DNA of 64,000 bases from Vescimonas fastidiosa (GCF_018326305.1 NZ_AP023415.1:496001-560000), one strand, 5' to 3'; shown: positions 24,105 to 32,151, counted from the first letter of the stretch. Notes: generated by a model not told the origin, from the sequence alone. A program made the numbers and translations.

Positions 24105-24802
24105 AGATACTGGTGGTTGACGACGAGAAGCTGCTTGTAAAGGGCATTACCTTTAACCTGCAGAACGAGGGCTATGAGGTGGAGGCGGCCTATGACGGTG
24201 CGACGGCGGTGGAGCTGGCGCGGCGGGGGGACTTTGACCTCATTATCCTTGACTGGATGATGCCCGAGAAGTCCGGCAGCGAGGCGTGCATGGAGATACG
24301 CACCTTTTCCGATGTGCCCATTATCATGCTTACCGCAAAAAGCGAGGACAGCGACAAGATCATGGGCTTTGCCTGCGGGGCGGACGACTATGTAACCAAG
24401 CCCTTTAACATTCTGGAGCTGAAGGCACGGATCCGGGCCCTACTGCGCCGGGCCTCCGGCAGCCGACGGCAGCAGAAGGAAAGCAGTCTCTTGGAGTGTC
24501 GGGGATTTACCCTGGATATGAGCCAGCGGGTGGCGCTGCGGGAAGGACGGGTCGTAGACCTGACGGCCAAGGAATATGAGCTTTTGGAGGTGCTGATGAA
24601 GAATCCTCGGCATGTATTCAGCCGGGAAAAGCTCATGGACCGGGTGTGGGGCTACACCTACGCAGGAGATTACCGCACCGTGGATGTACACATCCGGCGG
24701 CTGCGGGAAAAGCTGGAGCCGGACCCGGCTCAGCCTAAGTACATTCTGACCAAGTGGGGAGTGGGGTACTATTTTCAAGATGAAGAGCAGTCTGCAGTTT
24801 AA
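24101..24802 (+). CDS. OmpR-family response regulator (MtrA/WalR-like)
   Basis: 233 residues from the ATG at 24101, which overlaps the ComEA-like stop (ATGA). The receiver has D7-D8, phospho-acceptor D51 (LIILDWMMP) and the TKPF lysine. The winged helix ends in LTKWGVGYYF. The C terminus overlaps the start of the kinase gene by 23 bases, an unusually long coupling overlap. Its layout with a kinase and a GerMN lipoprotein resembles MtrA. Targets are likely cell-envelope genes. Confidence 0.92.
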   Translation: MKILVVDDEKLLVKGITFNLQNEGYEVEAAYDGATAVELARRGDFDLIILDWMMPEKSGSEACMEIRTFSDVPIIMLTAKSEDSDKIMGFACGADDYVTKPFNILELKARIRALLRRASGSRRQQKESSLLECRGFTLDMSQRVALREGRVVDLTAKEYELLEVLMKNPRHVFSREKLMDRVWGYTYAGDYRTVDVHIRRLREKLEPDPAQPKYILTKWGVGYYFQDEEQSAV

Positions 24803-26183
24803 GATCGGCCTGAGCTATCTCTCCATTATTGTTATCGTGCTGGCGATTTTGAACACTTATCCGCTTATCGAGTCGCAGAACCTGGTATTTCGGTCCAAGG
24901 AATCCACGGTGAGCAGCTGCGTGAAGGTTATGGAGTCTGCCCTGTCGGGGCTCTCCGGCCTGACGGAGGGAAATGTGGAAAAGGCTCTGTCCGGCCTGGA
25001 GGAGACCGGCGTCAGCCGGGTGATGGTCACGGACACCGCCGGGCGGGTGCTTTATGACACCCGGCAGCAGGAGAACGCCCGGGGGCAGTATGCCTTTTAC
25101 ACGGAGATCGCCCAGGCACTGGAGGGGAACGATGCCTTTTACTGTACCTTTGACGGAGAGGCTTTTTTGAGCCGGGGAGCGGCTCCGGTAGTGTATCGGA
25201 GTCAGATCATCGGGGTGGTATACGCCTATCAGTATGACGCGCAGCAGGGGACGCTGCTGAAGGACCTGCAGAAGAATATTATGACCATTTCCGCGGTAGT
25301 GGCGGTGGCGGTTATCGGCATCAGTGTACTGCTGTCGCGGATGTTTACCCGGCGTATCAGCCAGCTTTTGCAGGCCATCGCCAAGGTGCGGGAGGGCTCG
25401 TACAGCCACCGGGCGGTGATGAAGGGCTCGGACGAGATTGCTCAGATCGCGGCGGAATTCAACAGCCTGACCGGACGGCTCCAGACAACGGAGGAGGCCC
25501 GGCGGCGCTTTGTGTCCGATGCCTCCCACGAGATGAAAACGCCCCTGGCGGGCATCAAGCTGCTGACGGATTCCATCCTACAGACGGAGAACATCGATCT
25601 CGAGACAACCCGGGAATTCGTGGCGGATATCGGAGACGAGGCGGCCCGCTTAGAGCGCATTACCGAGGACCTGCTGCGCCTGACGAGGCTGGACAGCGGC
25701 GCTATGGAGCCAGCGGTGAAGGTAGCTGTGGGCCCGGTGCTGGAGCGGGCTGTGCGGATGCTGCGGCCTGTGGCCCAGGAGCGGAACATCGACCTCTCCT
25801 GGCAGGCGGATCCGGCGGCCATCGTCCTGGCAACGGAGGGGGAGATCCATCAAATTCTCTACAATCTTATGGAAAACGCCGTAAAATATACGGCTCCGGG
25901 GGGCTTTGTCCACACGGAGGTGTGCGTGGACGGTGGACAGGTGGTGATGACCGTGGCGGATAACGGCATGGGCATTCCGGAAGAGGATATGAGCCATATT
26001 TTCGAGCGGTTTTACCGGGTGGACAAGGCCCGGTCCCGGGAGGTCGGCGGTACGGGCCTGGGCCTTAGTATTGTGGGAGACACCGTACACAGACGGGACG
26101 GCCAAATTACCGTTGCGGCCCGGGAGGGCGGCGGCACGGTCTTTACGGTGCGCTTTAAGAAGGTAAGCGGGGTGACGGCATGA
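24780..26183 (+). CDS. Membrane sensor histidine kinase (MtrB/WalK-like)
   Basis: 467 residues. Membrane helices lie at about 9-25 and 165-185, with an extracellular sensor domain of about 135 residues between them. A HAMP domain follows (about 185-240), then the H-box DASHEMKTPL with H250, the N-box (NLMENAVKYT) and G-boxes (VADNGMGI, GTGLGLSIV). The kinase phosphorylates the preceding regulator. The stop overlaps the next start by 4 bases, so the lipoprotein is co-produced and may feed back on the sensor. Confidence 0.92.
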   Translation: MKSSLQFKIGLSYLSIIVIVLAILNTYPLIESQNLVFRSKESTVSSCVKVMESALSGLSGLTEGNVEKALSGLEETGVSRVMVTDTAGRVLYDTRQQENARGQYAFYTEIAQALEGNDAFYCTFDGEAFLSRGAAPVVYRSQIIGVVYAYQYDAQQGTLLKDLQKNIMTISAVVAVAVIGISVLLSRMFTRRISQLLQAIAKVREGSYSHRAVMKGSDEIAQIAAEFNSLTGRLQTTEEARRRFVSDASHEMKTPLAGIKLLTDSILQTENIDLETTREFVADIGDEAARLERITEDLLRLTRLDSGAMEPAVKVAVGPVLERAVRMLRPVAQERNIDLSWQADPAAIVLATEGEIHQILYNLMENAVKYTAPGGFVHTEVCVDGGQVVMTVADNGMGIPEEDMSHIFERFYRVDKARSREVGGTGLGLSIVGDTVHRRDGQITVAAREGGGTVFTVRFKKVSGVTA

Positions 26184-27073
26184 GAAAAAAAGGACTGCTT
26201 TGCGCCTGCATTCTGCTGGCACTGCTGCTGACGGGGTGCGCCAAGGAAGGGCAGGAGACATTTCAGCTTCGGCTGTTTTATCCGGCGTCGGAGTTCGAGG
26301 CCGGCGGGGATGTGCTGCATTCCCAGGCGGTGGACTGGTCAAAGGAGGACAGCAAGGACACGGCGGAGCAGGTGGAAAAGGTGATAGAGCTGCTGCTGAA
26401 TAATGACAAGGTGTTAGACTTTACATCGCCTATTCCACAAGGGACAAAGCTGTTAAACTGCAAGGTCTCCGGCGGGGAGGCAGTGGTGAATTTTTCGTCG
26501 AATTACGGGCGGCTGTCGGGCTTTGACCTGACGGTGGCCAACTACTGTATCACACTCTCGGCCTCCCAGATCCCCGGGGTGCGACGGATTCACATTTTGA
26601 TAGATGGGGAGAGCCTCTCTGGACAGGATGACGCTCTGAGCACGGGAGATGTGCTGCTCACCAGCTCGGAGGATGTGGTGAAGGCGGTGCCGGTGGTACT
26701 GTATTTTCCGGACAGCACGGGCGAATTGCAGCCAGAGAAACGAGAGCTGCTCATTTATGAGGGCGAGAACCACTGCCAGCGGGTGCTGGAGGCACTGACG
26801 GAGGGGCCCAACACGGAGGGCCTGTACGCCCTGGTGCCGGAGGGTATCCACATCGCCGGAGTATGGATGGATGGGGACATTTGCTGCCTGAATTTTTCCC
26901 TTACGGATTACCGGGCCCTATGTGAAAGCACCGTGGACCAGGGTATGCTGGTGGAAGGACTGGTGAAGTCTCTGTGCAGCCTGAAGGGTGTGGAACGGGT
27001 GCAATTCATGGTGAATGGCGCGTACCGAACGAGGCTGGGTGTGGTGGATATTGAGAATCCGATTCGGCCTTGA
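26180..27073 (+). CDS. GerMN-domain lipoprotein
   Basis: 297 residues. The signal peptide ends with the lipobox LLLTGC (Cys near residue 20), so the protein is lipid-anchored outside the membrane. Two GerMN-type domains follow, at about 45-145 and 180-285. Each has the pattern VxxLLxGP-like helix, a proline-rich strand (VPEGIHIAG in the second) and CxVNFS-like strands. GerM is a spore germination protein. In actinobacteria LpqB also carries a GerMN domain and is coded directly after MtrAB. The same order here suggests an accessory to the kinase. Confidence 0.85.
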   Translation: MRKKGLLCACILLALLLTGCAKEGQETFQLRLFYPASEFEAGGDVLHSQAVDWSKEDSKDTAEQVEKVIELLLNNDKVLDFTSPIPQGTKLLNCKVSGGEAVVNFSSNYGRLSGFDLTVANYCITLSASQIPGVRRIHILIDGESLSGQDDALSTGDVLLTSSEDVVKAVPVVLYFPDSTGELQPEKRELLIYEGENHCQRVLEALTEGPNTEGLYALVPEGIHIAGVWMDGDICCLNFSLTDYRALCESTVDQGMLVEGLVKSLCSLKGVERVQFMVNGAYRTRLGVVDIENPIRP

Positions 27074-27088
27074 GGGAAATAGAAGAAA

Positions 27089-27118
27089 AAGGGAGAGGGG
27101 CGCGGGCCTCTCTCCCTT
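27089..27118. terminator. Bidirectional terminator
   Basis: AAGGGAGAG (27089-27097) pairs with CTCTCCCTT (27110-27118). The minus strand continues TTTCTTC. It separates the GerMN gene from the convergent small DUF6472 gene. Confidence 0.7.
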
Positions 27119-27173
27119 GGTATATTGAGATTTTCGAAAAAACGGCGGGGTTTTCCGGCAAAAGTATTATGGG

Positions 27174-27347
27174 TTACTGCCTGCGGGCGGTACGGTAGTC
27201 ATCACCGGGACGCCAATAGGGACAGGCATCGGCACGGGCGGAGAGAAAGCGAACCATTTCGTCCTCATCCAGGTCCATTTCGCAAATATAATCGTCGTAT
27301 TCCTCGTCATAGGAATAGTACACGCAGGTTTCGCATTTGGTGCTCAT
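27174..27347 (-). CDS. Small cysteine-containing protein, DUF6472 family
   Basis: 57 residues from an ATG with GGAGGTCTCCC directly upstream. It has four cysteines: a C-x2-C near the start (CETC), one in YICEMD, and one in DACPYW. The acidic middle (YDEEYDDY, then LDEDEMVRF) matches the small DUF6472 family of Clostridia. The cysteines could bind zinc. It is a single-gene transcript between two terminator-like regions. No function is known. Confidence 0.75.
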   Translation of the reverse strand: MSTKCETCVYYSYDEEYDDYICEMDLDEDEMVRFLSARADACPYWRPGDDYRTARRQ

Positions 27348-27459
27348 GGGAGACCTCCTTTCCGGGCAGAAGCTGTCTGTGGGATCATTATACCCCGCGG
27401 CACAGTTGCCGTCAACGGGGGAGGTTTTTCGCAGACGGGAAAAAATTCAAAGAAAAGTA

Positions 27460-27488
27460 ATGACTTTTGTCCGACATTCGGCTACAAT
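27460..27488 (+). promoter_or_regulatory. Probable promoter of the rhomboid-like gene
   Basis: ATGACT (27460-27465) and TACAAT (27483-27488) with a 17-base spacer, 32 bases before the start codon. Confidence 0.45.
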
Positions 27489-27519
27489 AAGGTGAAAATG
27501 AAAATAGGAGGACTTCCTT

Positions 27520-28398
27520 TTGAAGAAAATGTATGATGCGGTGGAGCGATTTTGTGCGCGACATCCCCGGTTTGGCATCCCGAATTTGATGCGGTACATT
27601 GTTATCGGCAATGTGGTGGTGTATTTCCTGTCTATGCTCAGCCGCAATACCGATGCGGCGGCGCTGGACTTTTTGGCCTTTAATCTAAACGGTCTGCTTC
27701 ACGGCGAGATCTGGCGGATCGCGACCTACATCTTTGTTCCGGGATACAGCAGCCCCTTTGCCCTGCTCATCGCTCTGTATTTTTACTACTGGATCGGCTC
27801 GACCCTGGAGCGGGAGTGGGGAACGCCTAAGTTTACCTTGTACTATTTGGGCGGTGCGGCCCTGACGGTGGTGGGCGTGATCCTCACCAGCCTTATCAGC
27901 GGCAACCACTATCTGACCCTGGCGGGGACGGGGTATGTGAACCTGTCTATGTTTTTGGCTTTTGCGGTGCTGTTTCCGGATATGACGGTGCTGCTGTTCT
28001 TCATCATTCCCATCAAAATCAAGTGGCTGGCCATTATCGACGGGGCGTTCTTTGCCATTGAGATCGTGGGAGCTATCCTGTCCGGAAATCTGGTGGGGGC
28101 CATCACCCCGGTGCTGGCCCTGCTGAACTTCGCCCTGTTTGCCACGCCCTATATTCACTATATACGCCGAAAGACCCAGTACCGCCACTCGGCGGGAGCC
28201 GTGAATTTCCGGCGGACGGTACACCAGGCGCAAAAGCAGCAGCAGAATGCGCCCTACCACCACAAATGCGCCGTGTGTGGTCGCACGGACACAGATTATC
28301 CCGATCTGCAGTTCCGCTATTGCAGCAAATGCGCCGGGTACCACTGCTTCTGTCAGGATCATATTTTCTCTCATGTGCATTTCACAGAGGAGCCTTGA
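27520..28398 (+). CDS. Rhomboid-like membrane protein without catalytic residues, zinc-ribbon tail
   Basis: 292 residues from a TTG start with AGGAGG seven bases upstream. Six membrane helices follow the rhomboid layout, with a short cytoplasmic N terminus and the segment GEIWRIATYIFVPG where active rhomboids have RxxT. The GASG motif with the catalytic serine is replaced by AGTGYVNLSM, and the helix that should carry the histidine reads NLVGAITPVLALL. I therefore call it a pseudoprotease. The C-terminal 60 residues are soluble and contain paired cysteines and histidines (CAVCG, CSKC, then CFCQDHIFSHVH), likely a zinc domain. Confidence 0.72.
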   Translation: MKKMYDAVERFCARHPRFGIPNLMRYIVIGNVVVYFLSMLSRNTDAAALDFLAFNLNGLLHGEIWRIATYIFVPGYSSPFALLIALYFYYWIGSTLEREWGTPKFTLYYLGGAALTVVGVILTSLISGNHYLTLAGTGYVNLSMFLAFAVLFPDMTVLLFFIIPIKIKWLAIIDGAFFAIEIVGAILSGNLVGAITPVLALLNFALFATPYIHYIRRKTQYRHSAGAVNFRRTVHQAQKQQQNAPYHHKCAVCGRTDTDYPDLQFRYCSKCAGYHCFCQDHIFSHVHFTEEP

Positions 28399-28451
28399 CG
28401 GATATGGCTTTTTTCGATAGAATAGGGTAAATTGTTCTGAGAGGTAGAGCT

Positions 28452-29732
28452 ATGGCTAACGGATTTATTGACAAGGCACGCATCACCGTTCGGGCCGGAA
28501 ACGGCGGCAACGGGGCGGTGGCCTTTCACAGAGAAAAATACATTGCGGCGGGAGGACCCGACGGCGGAGACGGCGGCAACGGGGGAAGCATCATCGTGCA
28601 GGTGGACGACAATATGTCCACCCTGATGGACTTCCGCTATAAGCGCAAATATGTGGCCGGAAACGGTGTGGACGGGCAGGGCGGCCGCAAGAGCGGCAAG
28701 GACGGTGAGAGTTTGACCATCCGGGTGCCTCGGGGAACCCTGATCCGGGACGCGGAGACCGGCGAAATTATCAAGGATATGTCGGACAAGGAGCCCTTTA
28801 TCCTTTGCAAGGGCGGTCGGGGCGGCTGGGGTAACCAGCACTTTGCCACCCCTACCCGGCAGGTGCCGCGGTTTGCCAAGGCGGGACTCCCCGGTGAGAG
28901 CCATGATGTGATATTGGAGCTGAAGCTGCTGGCGGATGTGGGCCTGGTGGGCTTTCCCAATGTGGGGAAATCCACGCTACTCAGCGTTGTGAGCAAGGCA
29001 CATCCGAAAATCGCCAACTACCACTTTACGACCCTTTATCCTAATCTGGGTGTGGTATATGTGGATGACGGGGTCAGCTTCGTCATGGCGGACATTCCTG
29101 GCATCATCGAGGGAGCCAGCGAAGGCGCGGGCCTGGGCCACGATTTTCTGCGGCACATTGATCGGTGTCGGCTGCTGGTCCACCTGGTGGATGTGTCCGG
29201 CAGCGAGGGTCGGGACCCGGTGGCAGACTTTGATGCTATCAATGACGAGCTGAAAAACTATTCTCCGGAGCTTGCCCGGCGGCCTCAGATCGTGGTGGGC
29301 AACAAGACGGACCTTTTGCAGGACCCGGAGCAGCTGGATGCGCTAAAAAAGCATGTGGAGGAGGCGGGCTACACCTTCCTGGAGATGTCCGCAGCTACCC
29401 ACCAGGGGACCCGGGAGCTGGTACAGACCATTGGCCGGATGCTCTCGCAGCTGCCGCCGGTGGTGGTGTATGAGCCGGAGTATGTGCCCCGGCCTCCGGA
29501 GGTGGACACCTCCCAGCCGCTTACCATCCATGTGGAGGACAACACCTGGCTGGTGGAGGGGCCGTGGCTGCAGCGGCTCATGGCCAACATCAATTTCTCC
29601 GACTATGAAAGCCGGATGTATTTTGACAAGATGCTGCGCCAGAGCGGGCTGTTTGACCGGCTGGAGCAGATGGGCATTCAGGACGGGGACATTGTGTCCA
29701 TGTACAATCTGGAATTTGAATATCAGCATTGA
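28452..29732 (+). CDS. obgE: Obg GTPase
   Basis: 426 residues with the full three-domain layout of Clostridial Obg: glycine-rich Obg fold (1-158), GTPase (159-330) with G1 GFPNVGKST, G3 DIPGIIEGAS and G4 NKTDL, and a C-terminal OCT domain (about 345-420). It acts in 50S ribosome assembly and links growth to GTP/ppGpp. The ATG follows GAGAGGTAGAG. It is followed at once by a strong terminator. Confidence 0.97.
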   Translation: MANGFIDKARITVRAGNGGNGAVAFHREKYIAAGGPDGGDGGNGGSIIVQVDDNMSTLMDFRYKRKYVAGNGVDGQGGRKSGKDGESLTIRVPRGTLIRDAETGEIIKDMSDKEPFILCKGGRGGWGNQHFATPTRQVPRFAKAGLPGESHDVILELKLLADVGLVGFPNVGKSTLLSVVSKAHPKIANYHFTTLYPNLGVVYVDDGVSFVMADIPGIIEGASEGAGLGHDFLRHIDRCRLLVHLVDVSGSEGRDPVADFDAINDELKNYSPELARRPQIVVGNKTDLLQDPEQLDALKKHVEEAGYTFLEMSAATHQGTRELVQTIGRMLSQLPPVVVYEPEYVPRPPEVDTSQPLTIHVEDNTWLVEGPWLQRLMANINFSDYESRMYFDKMLRQSGLFDRLEQMGIQDGDIVSMYNLEFEYQH

Positions 29733-29739
29733 TACCGTG

Positions 29740-29782
29740 AAAAAAGATGCGCAGGAGACAAAGCCCTACGCATCTTTTTTTT
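29740..29782. terminator. Bidirectional terminator after obgE
   Basis: AAAAAAGATGCG (29740-29751) pairs perfectly with CGCATCTTTTTT (29769-29780), with T runs on both strands. It overlaps the stop region of the convergent SSB-like gene. Confidence 0.85.
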
Positions 29783-29783
29783 G

Positions 29784-30401
29784 CTATTCCGGAGGAAAAT
29801 CCTCACGGTTTGCCATGTGCATGACAGAGACCTCATAGGCGGTGCGCTGCTGGGTTTCGCCGTCTACTACCTTTAAGTACACCCGGCTCTGGACCCGGCC
29901 CTCAGCGCAGAAGCTGTCGCCGGTGGTAAGCTCCGCCGCCTGCCGGGCCAGCAGGCCCCAGCAGATGACGGGCAGGTAATCGGAGCGACCGCAGCGGCGA
30001 TTTACAGCCAGCAGCAGGTCACAAATCTCCCGGCCCAGAGGGGTGCTGCGCAGAACTGGGGGCTTACACACGGCGCCGCACAGACGAATGTGATTTTTTA
30101 TCTCTGCGCCGGGGGATTTGACAAGACTGCGGGCAAAGACGGAGAGGACCAGACGCTGCCCGATACCGCTGCGGTTGTTGAAGGAGCGGAGCTGGCCCAG
30201 GAGCGTCACGGTGTCGCCGGGGGAGAGATCCGCGGGCAGGAGGCTCTCCCGTACCAGCACCGGCAGCTCGTCATTGAGGCCGGAAAGCCGGGGCACGGAC
30301 AGCAGGAAGCGATAAAAGGATTCTCCGTGATTGGTGTGAGACGGCTCCGGGGCCGTGAGTACCCCGCCGCATAATTCGACATGATTATAGCAATCCTCCA
30401 T
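29784..30401 (-). CDS. SSB-like protein with two tandem OB folds
   Basis: 205 residues from the ATG at 30401, which has AAAGGA upstream. An ATG 13 codons earlier has no ribosome site. Two similar units are visible. Unit 1 (about 5-95) starts NHVELCGGVLTAPEPS and unit 2 (about 100-200) starts NHIRLCGAVCKPPVLR. Each is followed by FLLSVPR- or LLLAVNR-type strands typical of single-stranded-DNA-binding OB folds. There is no acidic C-terminal tip like that of canonical SSB. It might bind DNA as a monomer with two OB folds. No other SSB is in the window. Confidence 0.7.
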   Translation of the reverse strand: MEDCYNHVELCGGVLTAPEPSHTNHGESFYRFLLSVPRLSGLNDELPVLVRESLLPADLSPGDTVTLLGQLRSFNNRSGIGQRLVLSVFARSLVKSPGAEIKNHIRLCGAVCKPPVLRSTPLGREICDLLLAVNRRCGRSDYLPVICWGLLARQAAELTTGDSFCAEGRVQSRVYLKVVDGETQQRTAYEVSVMHMANREDFPPE

Positions 30402-30498
30402 GGCTTGACCATTCCTTTCGCTTTGACGGTAGATTTCCATGGGACACTATATGCGGCAAAAGAGAGAATATGCTCTTTTCAAGGGGCGCAGAATATTG

Positions 30499-30504
30499 TA
30501 TAAT
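30499..30504 (+). promoter_or_regulatory. -10 element before the radical SAM gene
   Basis: A perfect TATAAT with a weak TTTTCA 17 bases upstream. It lies inside the longer frame that begins at 30439, which argues for the GTG start at 30538. Confidence 0.5.
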
Positions 30505-30537
30505 AAACGCACTACCAAAACGAAAGGAACGAAAACC

Positions 30538-31404
30538 GTGCGATATAAAGGAAAGGTATACAGGCCGCCCAGTGAGGCGTACAGCCTTATTGTGCAGGTG
30601 ACCTACGGGTGCAGCCACAACCGCTGCGCTTTTTGCGACATGTATGACGACAAGAACTTTGCCATGCGTCCTATGGAGGAGATTCGGGAGGATTTCGAGA
30701 CGGCCCGGCGGCTCTATCGGCACGTGGAGCGGGTGTTTTTAGCAGACGGTGATGCGCTGATGCGCAGGACCGGAGATCTGGTGGAGATCCTGGGGCTGGT
30801 GTATGGTCTGTTTCCTGAGTGTGAGCGGGTGACCTGCTATGCTTCGCCCACCAGCATCCAAATTAAGTCCGAGGAGGAGCTGCGGCTGCTGCGGGAAAAG
30901 GGCCTGAAAATGGTATACATGGGCCTGGAATCCGGCTGTGATGCCGTGCTGGAGCGTATGGACAAGGGGCACACAGCGGCCCAAATCATCGAGGCCGGGC
31001 AGAAGGCCCGACGGTGCGGACTGCAGCTTTCCGTGACGGCTATCTCAGGGCTGGGAAGCCGGGAACTGTGGCGGGAGCATGCGGTGGAGACAGCCCGAGC
31101 CTTTAACGCAATGAACCCGGAATATATCGGACTGCTGACGCTGATGGTGGAGCCGGGGACACCGTTGGAAAAGTGGGTGCGGGAGGGCAGCTTCCATGTG
31201 CTGAGCCCGGTGGAGGTGATGCAGGAGATGGAGCTGTTTTTGCAGCACATTGACAGCCCCGGCAGCGTTTTTCGTATGAATCATGCGTCCAATTATTTGA
31301 CGCTGAAGGGAACGCTGAACCAGGACCGGGAGAGACTTTTGCAGCAGGTGCGGCAAGGGCTGGCAGGTCAGGGACTGAAGGACGAATTTATGCGCGCGCT
31401 GTGA
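30538..31404 (+). CDS. Radical SAM protein (Elp3/B12-type domain, unknown substrate)
   Basis: 288 residues from a GTG with AAAGGA upstream. The cluster-binding motif reads C-SHNR-C-AF-C, that is C-x4-C-x2-C followed by DMYDDKNF, as in a broad clostridial family of stand-alone radical SAM proteins. Further motifs are VFLADGDAL (contact with SAM), YASPTS and MGLESGCDAVL. The enzyme would cleave S-adenosylmethionine with a 4Fe-4S cluster. The substrate is unknown. The gene stands alone between a divergent SSB-like gene and a repeat-rich region. Confidence 0.87.
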   Translation: MRYKGKVYRPPSEAYSLIVQVTYGCSHNRCAFCDMYDDKNFAMRPMEEIREDFETARRLYRHVERVFLADGDALMRRTGDLVEILGLVYGLFPECERVTCYASPTSIQIKSEEELRLLREKGLKMVYMGLESGCDAVLERMDKGHTAAQIIEAGQKARRCGLQLSVTAISGLGSRELWREHAVETARAFNAMNPEYIGLLTLMVEPGTPLEKWVREGSFHVLSPVEVMQEMELFLQHIDSPGSVFRMNHASNYLTLKGTLNQDRERLLQQVRQGLAGQGLKDEFMRAL

Positions 31405-31430
31405 GGGCGCGTGTGCGGGACAAGAAGTGC

Positions 31431-31457
31431 CAGGGGCGGGGTAAAACCCCGCCCCTG
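31431..31457. repeat. GC-rich palindromic intergenic repeat
   Basis: CAGGGGCGGGG (31431-31441) pairs perfectly with CCCCGCCCCTG (31447-31457) across a short A-rich loop. Together with the next palindrome it looks like part of a dispersed intergenic element, not a terminator, because no T run follows. Confidence 0.6.
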
Positions 31458-31470
31458 CACAATTTACAGC

Positions 31471-31491
31471 GGGCGACCGCAAGGGTCGCCC
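31471..31491. repeat. GGGCGACC palindromic intergenic repeat
   Basis: GGGCGACC (31471-31478) pairs with GGTCGCCC (31484-31491), followed by CTACG. This pattern is a familiar dispersed repeat in genomes of gut Clostridia, as far as I recall. Only one copy is present in this window. Confidence 0.55.
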
Positions 31492-31517
31492 CTACGAAAT
31501 GCTGAGACAAATAGGAT

Positions 31518-31557
31518 AAACCGCCGCAGGTGAGACTGCGACGGTTTTTATACTTTT
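31518..31557. terminator. Bidirectional terminator
   Basis: AAACCGCCGCAG (31518-31529) pairs with CTGCGACGGTTT (31536-31547) with one mismatch, then TTATACTTTTTT. It serves the radical SAM gene and the convergent small membrane gene. Confidence 0.75.
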
Positions 31558-31569
31558 TTATTGCTTTTC

Positions 31570-31770
31570 TTATGCGGCGGTGTGTTTTTGACCGAAGTAG
31601 AGGAGGCCGTAGGCCAGGCACAGGATCAGCACCAGAGCTGCCAGAGCCACAGTACCGATGGCGCACACCGTTCCCACACCGTGAGGCAGGAAGAAGGCAA
31701 CGACAGCCAGGGCGAAGCAGATCGCCGTCAACAATACGATCAGGTTACGGATGGTTTTCATCTGTTTCAT
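31570..31770 (-). CDS. Small membrane protein, two helices
   Basis: 66 residues with AGGAGG eight bases before the ATG. A basic N terminus (KQMKTIRN) is followed by two hydrophobic helices (about 9-28 and 33-58) joined by a short PHG turn, then a short polar tail. No family was recognised. It is the second gene of a likely two-gene minus-strand transcript with the 34-residue gene upstream. Confidence 0.65.
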   Translation of the reverse strand: MKQMKTIRNLIVLLTAICFALAVVAFFLPHGVGTVCAIGTVALAALVLILCLAYGLLYFGQKHTAA

Positions 31771-31818
31771 GCTACATTCCTCCTATTTTTATTTTAAAAT
31801 TTATCAAGGATTAATGGT

Positions 31819-31923
31819 TTACAAGCGGGTAGGGAGAGCCTCTAAGGCCCGGGCAATTCGTATGAGGGAGTCATTCATTTCCTTGAGGGTACGCAGCAGG
31901 GCATCCAGCTCGGCCTGTGACAT
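31819..31923 (-). CDS. Small amphipathic helical protein
   Basis: 34 residues starting MSQAELDALL, forming one continuous predicted helix with regularly spaced leucines and isoleucines. A GGAAGTG lies upstream. It precedes the small two-helix membrane protein by 49 bases on the same strand. The pairing suggests a small membrane complex, but function is unknown and the call rests on ribosome site and context. Confidence 0.45.
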   Translation of the reverse strand: MSQAELDALLRTLKEMNDSLIRIARALEALPTRL

Positions 31924-32090
31924 AGAGGACACTTCCTTTCATGCTTTTTTGATGATTCCATTATAGCAGAGAGAAGGACGGTTTTCCTTACAAGGCCGCA
32001 ACAAATTGACACAATTTCGGAAACAAAAGTGTTACATTTTTCAAATTTTACTACGGAATTGTAACGAATGGGAAGGGTGACGGATTGCGC

Positions 32091-32119
32091 TTGAAATGGT
32101 GAGCGTTTTTTGCTATAAT
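32091..32119 (+). promoter_or_regulatory. Strong promoter of the scpA cluster
   Basis: TTGAAA (32091-32096) and TATAAT (32114-32119) with a 17-base spacer, 33 bases before the start at 32152. It is the best-looking promoter before the long co-directional cluster. The rest of the gap 31924-32090 is AT-rich with nothing recognised. Confidence 0.8.
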
Positions 32120-32151
32120 AAGCTTCTATATGAAGATGGGGGAGTGTTGGC

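Noticed and set aside
27125..27460. Plus-strand Arg/His-rich frame of 111 residues
   Set aside because: The minus strand here holds a better-supported small DUF6472 gene with a good ribosome site.
30439..30537. N-terminal extension of the radical SAM protein
   Set aside because: It contains the TATAAT promoter element and has no ribosome site; the GTG at 30538 fits better.
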